64,000 bases of DNA, taken from positions 1 through 64,000 of the forward strand of contig CAKOKS010000004.1 of NCBI GenBank assembly GCA_934095845.1. The letters are read 5' to 3'. Within the stretch, counting starts at the first letter, position 1; the number at the start of each line of letters is the position of its first letter. Source of the stretch: an uncultured Bacilli bacterium (GTDB taxonomy: Bacteria > Bacillota_I > Bacilli_A > RF39 > UBA660). The position numbers and the translations under genes are program-made. Below the pieces are notes generated by a model, which saw only the letters and a program-made list of their open reading frames with translations, searched no databases and was not told where the DNA came from. Of the stretch, positions 33,614-43,050 are shown piece after piece.

Positions 33614-34903
33614 ATGTTAAATTCTATATTTGATCAAATGGACTTTGGACCATTAAAAGAATTTTTAGAAGAAGATAATATTACCGATATTTCTTATAGT
33701 AATGGTGGTCAAGTTTGGTTAAAGACTTTGGATAAAGGTATTTATCAAGTTCATAGACCTGATATCAATAATGCTTTTATGGAAAAACTTGCATTTCAAT
33801 GTTCTAACGTTATGGGTAAAACATTTAATATGGCTCATCCTTTTCTAGATGCTGAATCTGCTGAACTTCGTATGAATTTCGTGCATGATTCAATAGCTAC
33901 AAATGGTATAGCTTGTCTTATACGTAAGACACCAGCTAAAATAAGACTTAATAAAGATAAATTATTAAATGAACAATATATAACTGAACAATTACATGAC
34001 TTCTTAGTTAAATGTGTTGAAGGACATGCGAATATAATGGTAGCAGGAGAAACTGGTTCAGGTAAAACTGAGTTAGTAAAATACTTAGCAAGTAAAACTA
34101 AAGAAGATGAAAAAATAATAACTATTGAGGATACTCTAGAACTTCACTTAGATAAGATATTTCCTCAAAGAGATATAGTTGCTATGAAAACTAATAATAT
34201 AGCATCTTATACAGAATCACTTGTTGCATGTATGAGACAAAACCCAATATGGATTCTTTTATCAGAGGTTCGTTCAGCAGAAGCTGTTCTTGCTGTTCGT
34301 AACTCAATTTCATCTGGTCACCATATTTTGTCAACAATCCATGCTGATAAAGCATCAAGTATTCCAATGCGTATGTATTCCCTTTTGGAAACAGGACAAG
34401 ATATTGAACAATTCTTAGGTTCGATTCATAGATATATTCAAATAGGTATATATGTTAAAGGCTATTTTTCAAAAAGATTAAATAGATTTCAAAGAGAAAT
34501 TATGGAGGTTTGTGAGTTTTATATAGATGAGAATAATAAACCTCAAAGTAAACTTCTATATCAAAAATTTATGGATGGTAGAATAGTTTTACATAATCCA
34601 ACTAAAAATTTACTTGATTATTTAGCAATTGGAAATGTAATGTTACCAGAAGATACATTTGGTCTTCATGGAGAAGAAGAAAAAATAGATGACTCAAATA
34701 GAATAATACCTGAAAAAGAAGATCATAAAGAGTCAAAACCTATTAGTAAAGATAATCCTTTTAATATGAATGAAAGTAGTCAAACAAGTGTAAATAATAC
34801 AAACAATAATTCTATAGATTTAGATAAAACAGATATAATAGACTTAGAAGAGATAAGTAATAATATTATTAATAATCAAAATAATGTAAATCAAGTGGCT
34901 TAG
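33614..34903 (+). CDS. TadA/CpaF-type secretion ATPase
   Basis: 429 residues. The GSPE/TadA ATPase has Walker A AGETGSGKTE (144-153), an Asp-box region IITIEDTLELHL and the Walker-B-like segment 'WILLSEVRSAEAVLAV', followed by the His-box 'SGHHILSTIHADKA'. It powers assembly of the Flp-type pilus from the inner face of the membrane. The C-terminal 90 residues are an Asn/Asp-rich disordered extension not found in typical TadA. TadB and TadC genes follow directly. Confidence 0.9.
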   Translation: MLNSIFDQMDFGPLKEFLEEDNITDISYSNGGQVWLKTLDKGIYQVHRPDINNAFMEKLAFQCSNVMGKTFNMAHPFLDAESAELRMNFVHDSIATNGIACLIRKTPAKIRLNKDKLLNEQYITEQLHDFLVKCVEGHANIMVAGETGSGKTELVKYLASKTKEDEKIITIEDTLELHLDKIFPQRDIVAMKTNNIASYTESLVACMRQNPIWILLSEVRSAEAVLAVRNSISSGHHILSTIHADKASSIPMRMYSLLETGQDIEQFLGSIHRYIQIGIYVKGYFSKRLNRFQREIMEVCEFYIDENNKPQSKLLYQKFMDGRIVLHNPTKNLLDYLAIGNVMLPEDTFGLHGEEEKIDDSNRIIPEKEDHKESKPISKDNPFNMNESSQTSVNNTNNNSIDLDKTDIIDLEEISNNIINNQNNVNQVA

Positions 34904-34917
34904 AAAGGAGTATATTT

Positions 34918-35811
34918 ATGGAACTAGTTATTATGATACTTATAGCTGTATTTGTGCTATCATATCGTAATCAAAATGGTGAAAACGTTTATAAATTTAT
35001 TTCAGATACAGTTAAAAATGTATACAATAAATATGCACCTTATAGTTACCAAGAAGTTAGAGAAAAAAGTAAAGAATTAGGTCAAGAATATACAGCTAAA
35101 GAATATTTATCTCAAATAATTCTTATAGGTGGAGGAGCTGCAGGTATTGCATATTTATATTTCTATAGTGTTGCTATGGCTATACTTTATGCAATAGTTG
35201 CAATTATGTTTATTCCATATCTTGCATATTTAAGAAATAATCGTGTATATTCAGAATTCTTGTTTGAAGAGATTCAAGTTTATACATCAAATGTTATAAA
35301 TGAATTTAATACAACTCAATCATTTGTTAAAGCTCTTGAAGGGGTAGTTGCATCTGGTATTCTTGAAGATCCTGTTAAAAGTGATGTTGAGAATATGATA
35401 AAGATGTCTTATCAAAATGGTACAATTGATGAAGCAGTTGAATGGTTTAACCAAAAATATCCATATTATATGGTTAAAAATATGCATCAATTGTTTATTC
35501 AAATTACAAAAGAAGGTGCTAAAGATTCAGGTGAGTCTTTAGAAAATATGATGCTTGATATAGACTTATTGGTTGAAGGCGTTTACCGAGACAAAATGGA
35601 CCGCGAAACAAGTCATAAGAAATTCTTAGGATTTGGTATTGCACTTTATTTCTTAGTAATGCTTACTCAAATGCTTTTGGATAAACAAAATTATAAAGCA
35701 ATGTTAAGCTTATGGTATGTTCAAGTATTACTTCATGCTATTATTCTTATAAACTCTTACTTTATTATAAGTGGTGAGAAATTCTATAATGAAGATACGG
35801 GGGTTGAATAG
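34918..35811 (+). CDS. TadB-like pilus platform protein
   Basis: 297 residues. Membrane helices at about 1-14, 60-98 and two near the C-terminus (FLGFGIALYFLVMLTQMLL, LLHAIILINSYFIIS) flank a cytosolic type II secretion F-like segment (KALEGVVASGILEDPVKSDV, then QLFIQITKEGAKDSGESLEN). This is the TadB/TadC half-platform layout. Its order after the TadA-type gene supports it as TadB. Confidence 0.75.
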   Translation: MELVIMILIAVFVLSYRNQNGENVYKFISDTVKNVYNKYAPYSYQEVREKSKELGQEYTAKEYLSQIILIGGGAAGIAYLYFYSVAMAILYAIVAIMFIPYLAYLRNNRVYSEFLFEEIQVYTSNVINEFNTTQSFVKALEGVVASGILEDPVKSDVENMIKMSYQNGTIDEAVEWFNQKYPYYMVKNMHQLFIQITKEGAKDSGESLENMMLDIDLLVEGVYRDKMDRETSHKKFLGFGIALYFLVMLTQMLLDKQNYKAMLSLWYVQVLLHAIILINSYFIISGEKFYNEDTGVE

Positions 35812-35813
35812 TT

Positions 35814-36599
35814 ATGTATTATGAAATATTAGTAGTTGCAATTATTATAATCTTCGTTATGCAATATATTGGTGGATTTAGTATTAATAAGTTTGTTGAT
35901 GATAATGCAACATATTTTAAAAAATTACAAGAAGATGATTTTGAATTTTATGCTAAAGCTAAATATGGAGATGCAATTGATATTGATAAACTTTTTAATA
36001 ATAGATTAAGAGATTCATTACTTGTAGGTTTATTTGTAGGTTTTCTATTTATTAATAAATTTAATTATATTACTTTAATTGCTATATTCGGTATTATTAT
36101 GGGAATGTTTAAACTTCCATATATTCAATTAAAAAAATACTATAAATCACATTTACATTTAATAGATACTCAATTACCTTATTATTTAAAAAATTTGGAA
36201 ATATTAATTCAACATTATACAGTTCCAGTTGCTTTAGGTAAAAGCGTTGGAGATGCACCAGATATATTTAAAGATGGATTAAGAGAAATGATTGAAAAGA
36301 TAAATGCTGGAGATTCAAGTATTAATCCTTATATGGAATTTGCTAAAGAATATCCAGTAAGAGATTCAATGAGAATGATGAGACTTCTTTATCGTTTAGG
36401 TTTAGGTAAACAAGAAAGAAAACAAGAACAATTATTAACATTCTCAAGAACTGTTTCCGCTTTACAACAAAAAGCAAGGGAGGCTAGATATAAAAATAGA
36501 CTTGATAAAATGGAAAGTAAAACAATGCGTATGCTAGTTTGTACAGGTGCAGGTGTAATGATACTTTTAGTTTTATCAATACTACAACAATTTTCGTAA
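35814..36599 (+). CDS. TadC-like pilus platform protein
   Basis: 261 residues with helices at 2-18, a pair near 65-105 and one at the C-terminus (MLVCTGAGVMILLVLSILQQ). The T2SF-like cytosolic part includes LPYYLKNLEILIQHYTVPVA and FSRTVSALQQKAREARYKNR. It begins two bases after the TadB-like gene and is followed by a terminator, ending the assembly operon. Confidence 0.72.
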   Translation: MYYEILVVAIIIIFVMQYIGGFSINKFVDDNATYFKKLQEDDFEFYAKAKYGDAIDIDKLFNNRLRDSLLVGLFVGFLFINKFNYITLIAIFGIIMGMFKLPYIQLKKYYKSHLHLIDTQLPYYLKNLEILIQHYTVPVALGKSVGDAPDIFKDGLREMIEKINAGDSSINPYMEFAKEYPVRDSMRMMRLLYRLGLGKQERKQEQLLTFSRTVSALQQKAREARYKNRLDKMESKTMRMLVCTGAGVMILLVLSILQQFS

Positions 36600-36620
36600 G
36601 ACACATAAGTGTCTTTTTTT
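36599..36620 (+). terminator. Terminator of the Tad-like operon
   Basis: AGACAC (36599-36604) pairs with GTGTCT (36609-36614), followed by T to 36620. Confidence 0.8.
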
Positions 36621-36676
36621 GTAAACTAATTTTACATTTAAATGATTTGTAATTGTGTGTTATTAATTATTTATTG

Positions 36677-36704
36677 TATAATTAATTATAGAATGGTGTG
36701 TGTA
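36677..36704 (+). promoter_or_regulatory. -10 box and conserved leader of the FGE-fold array
   Basis: TATAAT (36677-36682), then AGAATGGTGTGTGTA (36690-36704), directly before the ATG at 36706. The same block precedes the 25986 and 61448 genes. Confidence 0.6.
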
Positions 36705-36705
36705 T

Positions 36706-38112
36706 ATGAAAACTAAAAAAATTATTTTTGGGATAATTATGTTTGTTTTAGGAATAACAGTTGCTTATGGAGCTGATTTAATATTAGGAGAAGAAGTTAG
36801 TTTTAATAACGGAGCAACTAATTTAAAAGCAAATAACGTACAAGATGCAATAGAAGAAATATATAATAAAACAATAGTGGATTCGTCATGTAAAAATGTA
36901 AGTGCACCTAAATTAGGGAGTGGTCTAGTTCCAGTAACAATAGAAGCCGATGGAACAGTAAAATATGCAGACACATTAAAGAGTTGGTATAACTATTGTG
37001 ATAAACGTTGGGCGAATGCAGTAATACTTGAAGATAATGCGAGTTACAATGTTGGAGATACAATAAGTGAAACAGATATACAAAGTTACTTTGTATGGAT
37101 ACCAAAATATAAATACAAATTATGGAATGTAGATGTAGCAGTAGAGAATGCTCATGAAATAGAAATTGTATTTGATGAAACTGATACAACAGATGTTGAA
37201 GGTGTATCATGTAAGACTCCAATGATAAGTGGAGAGTCTGGTAACTGTAACAATGGAGAATATATGACACATCCAGCATTTATAAGTATGAATACAAATG
37301 GATTTTGGGTAGGTAAGTATGAAACAGGATATAAAGGAGCAACAAGTGAAGCAGCAGCTCAAGTAAATGCAAATGATATAAGTAAAGTAATAATAAAACC
37401 AAACGTATATAGTTGGAGAAATATAACAGTTTATAACTCATTTTTAAATTCATATAACTATAAACGTAATTTAGATTCGCATATGATGAAAAATACCGAA
37501 TGGGGAGCTGTTGCTTATCTATCTCATTCTAAATATGGAAAAAATGCAGAAATAAATATAAATAATAATTCAAGTTACAAGACTGGATATTCAGCATTAC
37601 CTTCAACGAATCAACAAACATATCCAGGAACAAGTGGAGATGGAGATTCATACAACTCTGTATACAATACAAATATTGGATATCTTGCAAGTACAAGTGG
37701 AAATATAAGTGGTGTTTATGATATGAGTGGTGGAGCTTGGGAATATATGGCATCTTTTGTTACTGGTAAACCTGGATCAAGTGGATTTAGTACAACAACT
37801 TTATTAAATTATGACAATAAATATTTTGATGTTTACAATGCAGCATCTACACTTACTACTTATCAATATAGAATATTAGGAGATGCAACCGAAGAGATAG
37901 GGCCTTTTAAACAATATTCAGATGGAGACAATCAGGCCAGAACTCATTCGAGCTGGTATGGTGATATGTCATATTTTTTGGACTCTACAGATGTCTGGTT
38001 TTTTAGAAGCAGTAATTATGCTAATGGTGTGTTGTCTGGATGTTTTTCTTTTACTAAATATAACGGAGGAACTCATCCTGCTGGTGGTTATCGTATAGTA
38101 TTAACTCCATAG
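36706..38112 (+). CDS. Secreted FGE/C-lectin-fold protein, array copy 1
   Basis: 468 residues from the ATG at 36706. Signal peptide (MKTKKIIFGIIMFVLGITVA), a 'VSFNN..TNLKANNVQDAIEEIYN' linker like that of phage tail fibres, then a formylglycine-generating-enzyme-type domain from about residue 110: DIQSYFVWIPKYKYKLWNV, HPAFISMNTNGFWVGKYETG, MKNTEWGAVAYLSHSKYG, 'GVYDMSGGAWEYM'. It ends 'GGYRIVLTP'. This fold is not necessarily catalytic; it is the common scaffold of diversity-generating retroelement target proteins. The last 55 residues are the most divergent part among the four copies. Confidence 0.8.
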   Translation: MKTKKIIFGIIMFVLGITVAYGADLILGEEVSFNNGATNLKANNVQDAIEEIYNKTIVDSSCKNVSAPKLGSGLVPVTIEADGTVKYADTLKSWYNYCDKRWANAVILEDNASYNVGDTISETDIQSYFVWIPKYKYKLWNVDVAVENAHEIEIVFDETDTTDVEGVSCKTPMISGESGNCNNGEYMTHPAFISMNTNGFWVGKYETGYKGATSEAAAQVNANDISKVIIKPNVYSWRNITVYNSFLNSYNYKRNLDSHMMKNTEWGAVAYLSHSKYGKNAEININNNSSYKTGYSALPSTNQQTYPGTSGDGDSYNSVYNTNIGYLASTSGNISGVYDMSGGAWEYMASFVTGKPGSSGFSTTTLLNYDNKYFDVYNAASTLTTYQYRILGDATEEIGPFKQYSDGDNQARTHSSWYGDMSYFLDSTDVWFFRSSNYANGVLSGCFSFTKYNGGTHPAGGYRIVLTP

Positions 38113-38124
38113 AAAGGAATGCTT

Positions 38125-39528
38125 ATGAAAAAATTGAAAATAGTAAATATATGTTTAATTGCACTAGTTCTTTTCTTTGGAGTTGCGTATGCAGCAGAAC
38201 TTATAAAAGCAAAAGAAGTTTCATTCAGTAATGGAATGTCTGGATTAAAGGCAAATAATGTACAAGATGCAATATCAGAACTTTATAATAAAAATATAAG
38301 TGATACATCATGTAAAAATGTAAGTGCACCCAAACTTGGTGAAGGATTAATTCCAGTAACAATAGAAACTGACGGAACAGTAAAATATGCAGATACATCA
38401 AAGAGTTGGTATAACTATTGTGATAAACGTTGGGCGAATGCAGTTATTCTTGAAGATAATACAAGTTATAAAGTAGGAGATACGATACAAGAAAGTGACA
38501 TTCAAAGTTACTTTGTATGGATTCCAAAATATAAATATAAATTGTGGAATGTAGACACACCAAGTAAAGGAATACATGAAATAGAAATTGTATTTGACGA
38601 AAATGATACAACTGATGTAGAAGGAATATCATGTAAAACGCCAATGGTAAGTGGAGAAACAGGTAACTGTGATAACGACGAATACATGACCCATCCAGCA
38701 TTTATAAGTATGAATACAAATGGATTTTGGGTAGGTAAGTTTGAAACAGGATATAAAGGATCAACAAGTACAGCTGCAGCTCAAGTGAATGCAAATGATA
38801 CAAGCAAAGTAATAATAAAGCCGAATGTATATAGTTGGAGAAGTATAAATATATATAATGCATTTTTGGCATCATATAATTATCAAAGAAATTTAGATTC
38901 ACATTTAATGAAGAATACTGAATGGGGAGCAGTTGCATATCTATCTCATTCCAAATATGGAATAAATAGAAAAATAAATATAAATAATAACTCTTCGTAT
39001 AAAACTGGATATTCTGCAAATTTAGAAACAAACCAACAAGTTTATCCAGGAACAAGTGGAGATGGCGATTCATATAATAAACCTTATAATACAAAAATAG
39101 GATATTTAGCAAGTACAACAGGTAATATAAGTGGAATATATGATATGTCAGGTGGAGCATGGGAATATTTAGCAGCGCATGTAAATAGTTATTTATCATC
39201 AAGCGGATTTAATACGACTACAAGAAATGAATATGACAATAAATATTTTGATATGTACAATGACTCGTCAACTACATCAAGCTATCAAAATATGATATTA
39301 GGAGATGCAACAGGTGAGATGGGACCATTTCAGTATTATAATGTCAATAATACAAATATGGCACATTGTTGGTATAGTGAGATAAATGTATTTGTTTCTA
39401 CTGCTTATCCTTGGGCATTAAGAAGTGGAAATAATTCTGATGGAAATCAGACTGGAATTTTTTATATCGGCGGAATGACTGGCGAAGCGGTTAATCGAGA
39501 CGGCTATCGTATAGTATTAACACCATAA
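38125..39528 (+). CDS. Secreted FGE/C-lectin-fold protein, array copy 2
   Basis: 467 residues from the ATG at 38125, six bases after AAAGGA; an ATG at 38119 abuts that site. Same build as copy 1: signal peptide, 'VSFSN.MSGLKANNVQDAISELYN' linker, then FGE-type domain. Its C-terminus differs most from the others (CWYSEINVFVSTAYPWALRS, ending 'DGYRIVLTP'). A 167-base patch (38431-38597) is identical but for one base to copy 4 (41873-42039), indicating gene conversion. It also lacks the GDNxxR motif found in the other three. Confidence 0.8.
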   Translation: MKKLKIVNICLIALVLFFGVAYAAELIKAKEVSFSNGMSGLKANNVQDAISELYNKNISDTSCKNVSAPKLGEGLIPVTIETDGTVKYADTSKSWYNYCDKRWANAVILEDNTSYKVGDTIQESDIQSYFVWIPKYKYKLWNVDTPSKGIHEIEIVFDENDTTDVEGISCKTPMVSGETGNCDNDEYMTHPAFISMNTNGFWVGKFETGYKGSTSTAAAQVNANDTSKVIIKPNVYSWRSINIYNAFLASYNYQRNLDSHLMKNTEWGAVAYLSHSKYGINRKININNNSSYKTGYSANLETNQQVYPGTSGDGDSYNKPYNTKIGYLASTTGNISGIYDMSGGAWEYLAAHVNSYLSSSGFNTTTRNEYDNKYFDMYNDSSTTSSYQNMILGDATGEMGPFQYYNVNNTNMAHCWYSEINVFVSTAYPWALRSGNNSDGNQTGIFYIGGMTGEAVNRDGYRIVLTP

Positions 39529-39547
39529 TGTAGAAAGGAAATAAATT

Positions 39548-40150
39548 ATGAAAAATAAAAAGAAATTAATTGGAATAGCAATATTAGTAATGGCAATAGG
39601 ATTTGCAGCAATAAGTACAACATTAATAATAAATGGAAGTACAAAAATAGGAGAAAATATAGATGATTTTGATATATATTTTTCAGAAGCAATAGTAGAT
39701 GGAACAGATAAATCAAGTGAAGTAATAGGAGAAAATGGAAAAGTAATAACATATACAACAACAGATTTAAAAACAGTAGGACAAATTTCAGTATTAGATT
39801 TTGAAGTAACAAATGCAAGTAAAAACTACGATGCTAATGTAAGTGTAGAATGTGACGCAATTGACAGTGATTATATAACGGTAAGCTTAGAACCAACAAA
39901 CTTTGTAATAGAAGCAACAAGTACCCAAAATGGAAAAGTAAATGTTAAACTAAACAAGAATTCAGTAGAAGAACAAACAATAACATTTAAATGTAAACTA
40001 ACAATAAATGCAAGTGAAAGAGTATCATTAGGAAATGGATCATTAAATGCATATAAAGCAAGAAATATAGCATATGATGATTCAAATACAAATATAGGAT
40101 GTTCAAATGTACAAGACTGTTTAGATAAATTAGCAGAGGTAATGAAATAA
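39548..40150 (+). CDS. Short TasA-like secreted protein with tail-fibre-like NVQD linker
   Basis: 200 residues. It has the TasA-like unit (export segment IGFAAISTTLIINGSTK and GEN.DDFDIYFSEA) without a large C-terminal domain. It ends 'YDDSNTNIGCSNVQDCLDKL', the same kind of VQD linker found at the N-terminus of the FGE-fold proteins around it. So it looks like a bridge between the two families, perhaps a subunit that pairs with the next gene, which starts on its last base. Ribosome-binding site GAAAGGA. Confidence 0.7.
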   Translation: MKNKKKLIGIAILVMAIGFAAISTTLIINGSTKIGENIDDFDIYFSEAIVDGTDKSSEVIGENGKVITYTTTDLKTVGQISVLDFEVTNASKNYDANVSVECDAIDSDYITVSLEPTNFVIEATSTQNGKVNVKLNKNSVEEQTITFKCKLTINASERVSLGNGSLNAYKARNIAYDDSNTNIGCSNVQDCLDKLAEVMK

Positions 40151-41556
40151 TGACGAAGAATAAAATAATATTTATTTTAGTCGTTTTTTCTATATTTATA
40201 AGTGTTGCATATGCAGCTGAGGTGATAAAAGCAAAAGAAATTTCTTTTAGTAATGGAATGTCTGGACTAAAAGCAAATAATGTTCAAGATGCAATAGAAG
40301 AATTGTATGACAAAACAATATCTGACTCATCATGTAAAAATGTAAGTGCACCAAAACTAAAAGAAGGACTAATTCCAGTAACAATAGAAAATGATGGAAC
40401 AGTAAAATATGAAGATACTTCTGAAAATTGGTATAACTATTGTGATAAACGTTGGGCGAATGCAGTAATACTAGAAGATGGTGCAAATTATAAAGTAGGA
40501 GATACAATAAGTGAATCTGATATTCAATCATATTTTGTATGGATACCAAAATATAAATATAAATTATGGAATACCGGAACAGCAAGTGAAGGCGTACATG
40601 AAATTGATATCATATTTGATGAAACAGATACAGAAGATGTAGAAGGAATATCATGTAAAACTCCAATGATAAGTGGAGAGTCTGGAAATTGTAACAATGG
40701 AGAATACATGACACATCCAGCATTTATAAGTATGAATACAAATGGATTTTGGGTAGGAAAGTATGAAACAGGATATAAAGGAGCAACAAGTGTCGCAACT
40801 GCCCAAGTTAATGGAAGTGATTCAAGTAAGATAATAGTAAAGCCAAATGTATATAGTTGGAGAAATATAACTGTGTATAATGCGTTTTTAGCATCATATA
40901 ATTATGATCGTGACTTAGATTCACATATGATGAAAAATACCGAATGGGGTGCTGTTGCATATTTATCACATTCTAGATATGGAAAAGAATATGAAATAAA
41001 TATCAATAATAATTCAAGTTATAAAACTGGGTACTCTGCACTGCCTTCGATAAGCCAACAAACGTATCCTGGAACAAGTGGAGATGGAGCAACATACAAT
41101 TCAGCATACAATACAGATATTGGATATCTAGCAAGTACAAGTGGAAATATAAGTGGTGTTTATGATATGAGTGGTGGAGCATGGGAATACATGTCTTCAT
41201 ATATAACAGGAAAACCTGAATCAAGTGGATTTACGACAACAACTTTAGCAAATTATAGTAGTAAGTATTTTGATACGTATAATGCATCAACGACAGTTAG
41301 TGCTTATCAATATAGAATACTTGGAGATGCAACTGGAGAAATGGGACCATTTAAACAATATTTAGACGGAGATAATGGATCAAGATTGCATTCCAGTTGG
41401 TATGGCGACAGTTCAAGCTTTGTGGACTCTTCTATTACTTGGCTTGTTCGAGGTGGGCATTACACTCATGGCGTGCTGTCTGGAATTTTTTCTTTCACTA
41501 GGTATACTGGAGGTACTGATACTGGCGGTGGCTTCCGAATAGTTCTAACTCCATAG
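40150..41556 (+). CDS. Secreted FGE/C-lectin-fold protein, array copy 3
   Basis: 468 residues. It overlaps the preceding gene by one base (TAATG), so the two are translationally coupled. Signal peptide, VQDAI linker and FGE-type domain as in copies 1, 2 and 4. The last 165 bases use codons rare elsewhere in the gene (CGA, CTG, GGC, TTC, TCT) and encode 'VRGGHYTHGVLSGIFSF' and 'GGFRIVLTP'. The closely similar consensus RGGxxxxGxxxGxFxF...GFRVVL is well known from variable regions of diversity-generating retroelements. Confidence 0.8.
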   Translation: MTKNKIIFILVVFSIFISVAYAAEVIKAKEISFSNGMSGLKANNVQDAIEELYDKTISDSSCKNVSAPKLKEGLIPVTIENDGTVKYEDTSENWYNYCDKRWANAVILEDGANYKVGDTISESDIQSYFVWIPKYKYKLWNTGTASEGVHEIDIIFDETDTEDVEGISCKTPMISGESGNCNNGEYMTHPAFISMNTNGFWVGKYETGYKGATSVATAQVNGSDSSKIIVKPNVYSWRNITVYNAFLASYNYDRDLDSHMMKNTEWGAVAYLSHSRYGKEYEININNNSSYKTGYSALPSISQQTYPGTSGDGATYNSAYNTDIGYLASTSGNISGVYDMSGGAWEYMSSYITGKPESSGFTTTTLANYSSKYFDTYNASTTVSAYQYRILGDATGEMGPFKQYLDGDNGSRLHSSWYGDSSSFVDSSITWLVRGGHYTHGVLSGIFSFTRYTGGTDTGGGFRIVLTP

Positions 41557-41569
41557 AAAGGATAAACTT

Positions 41570-42976
41570 ATGAAAAATAAATTGTTAATTACGAGTTTAG
41601 TTATAAGTACATTATTTTTTGCAGTTGCCTATGCAGCAGAACTTATAAATGGTAAAGACGTTAGTTTCAGTAATGGTACTTCTGGATTAAAAGCAAATAA
41701 CGTACAAGATGCAATAACAGAACTTTATAATAAAAACATAAGTGAAACATCATGCAAAAATGTAAGTGCACCAAAATTAGGGAGTGGGCTTGTTCCAGTA
41801 ACAATAGAAAATGATGGAACAGTAAAATATGCAGATACATCAAAGAGTTGGTATAACTATTGTGATAAAATATGGGCGAATGCAGTTATTCTTGAAGATA
41901 ATACAAGTTATAAAGTAGGAGATACGATACAAGAAAGTGACATTCAAAGTTACTTTGTATGGATTCCAAAATATAAATATAAATTGTGGAATGTAGATAC
42001 ACCAAGTAAAGGAATACATGAAATAGAAATTGTATTTGATGAAAATGATACAAATGATATAGAAGGAGTTTCTTGTAAGACACCAATGGTAAGTGGAGAA
42101 AGTGGAAACTGTAATAATGGCGAATATATGACACATCCAGCATTTATAAGTATGAATACAAATGGATTTTGGGTAGGTAAGTATGAAACAGGATATAAAG
42201 GAGCAACTAGCACTACAGCAGCTCAAGTAAATGCAAATGATACTAATAAAATAATAATAAAACCGAATGTATATAGTTGGAGAAATATAACTGTGTATAA
42301 TGCATTTTTAAATTCATATAACTATAAACGTAATTTAGATTCACACATGATGAAAAGTACTGAATGGGGAGCGGCTGTATACTTATCTCATTCTAAGTAT
42401 GGAAAAGACTATGAATTGAGTAAAAATAATAACTCGGCTAGTATTACAGGATATTCAGCATTACCATCAACAAACCAACAAACATATCCAGCTACTTCAG
42501 GTAATGGAGATACTTATAATAAACCATATAATACAGAAACAGGGTATTTAGCAAGCACGACAGGAAATATAAATGGGATATATGATATGTCAGGTGGTGC
42601 ATGGGAGTATGTTGCCTCATATATGAGTGGCAAATTAGGATCAAGTGGGTTTACAACAACGACTATTGCAGATTATGATAGTAAATATTTTGATACATAT
42701 AATGCATCATCAACTCAAACTACTTACCAATATAGAATACTTGGAGATGCAACCGGAGAAATAGGACCATTCAAAAGTTATTTGGATGGAGATAATCAAG
42801 CTAGATATCATACAAGTTGGTATGGTGGACTTTCAATTTTTATTGATTCTTCATGGTCTTGGTTTAGACGAGGTGGAAATAATGGTGATGGAGTTCTTGC
42901 AAGTTCATTCTATTTTTGTGGAAATTATGGAAGTGCAAGCAATTCAGGTGGTTTCCGTATAGTATTAGCTCCTTAA
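41570..42976 (+). CDS. Secreted FGE/C-lectin-fold protein, array copy 4
   Basis: 468 residues with signal peptide, VQDAI linker and FGE-type domain. The C-terminus reads 'FRRGGNNGDGVLASSFYFCG' and 'GGFRIVLAP'. Ribosome-binding site AAAGGA. It carries the donor or recipient of the 167-base conversion patch shared with copy 2. It is the last gene of the array, followed by a terminator. Confidence 0.8.
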   Translation: MKNKLLITSLVISTLFFAVAYAAELINGKDVSFSNGTSGLKANNVQDAITELYNKNISETSCKNVSAPKLGSGLVPVTIENDGTVKYADTSKSWYNYCDKIWANAVILEDNTSYKVGDTIQESDIQSYFVWIPKYKYKLWNVDTPSKGIHEIEIVFDENDTNDIEGVSCKTPMVSGESGNCNNGEYMTHPAFISMNTNGFWVGKYETGYKGATSTTAAQVNANDTNKIIIKPNVYSWRNITVYNAFLNSYNYKRNLDSHMMKSTEWGAAVYLSHSKYGKDYELSKNNNSASITGYSALPSTNQQTYPATSGNGDTYNKPYNTETGYLASTTGNINGIYDMSGGAWEYVASYMSGKLGSSGFTTTTIADYDSKYFDTYNASSTQTTYQYRILGDATGEIGPFKSYLDGDNQARYHTSWYGGLSIFIDSSWSWFRRGGNNGDGVLASSFYFCGNYGSASNSGGFRIVLAP

Positions 42977-43004
42977 ACAATAGAATATATGTCTATTGTT
43001 TTTT
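42976..43004 (+). terminator. Terminator of the FGE-fold array
   Basis: AACAATAGA (about 42976-42984) pairs with TCTATTGTT (42992-43000), followed by T to 43004. Confidence 0.8.
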
Positions 43005-43050
43005 GTTGTTTAAAAGTATCTATTTTGATACAATAGAAGTGGTGAAATAT

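Noticed and set aside
36620..36636. Another TGTAAA...TTTACA operator before the FGE-fold array
   Set aside because: The half-sites are five bases apart rather than two, and the left one overlaps the terminator T-run.
36908..42226. Long open frames on the minus strand opposite the FGE-fold genes (for example 36908-37279, 38702-39202, 41840-42226)
   Set aside because: They are Leu/His/Tyr-rich mirror images of A-rich codons, recur at the same places in all paralogues, and have no ribosome-binding sites.
42916..43050. Extended Fmt N-terminus beginning within array copy 4
   Set aside because: It crosses a terminator and gives a non-homologous Trp/Cys-rich extension. The ATG at 43051 opens the conserved RVVFMGTPDFS motif.
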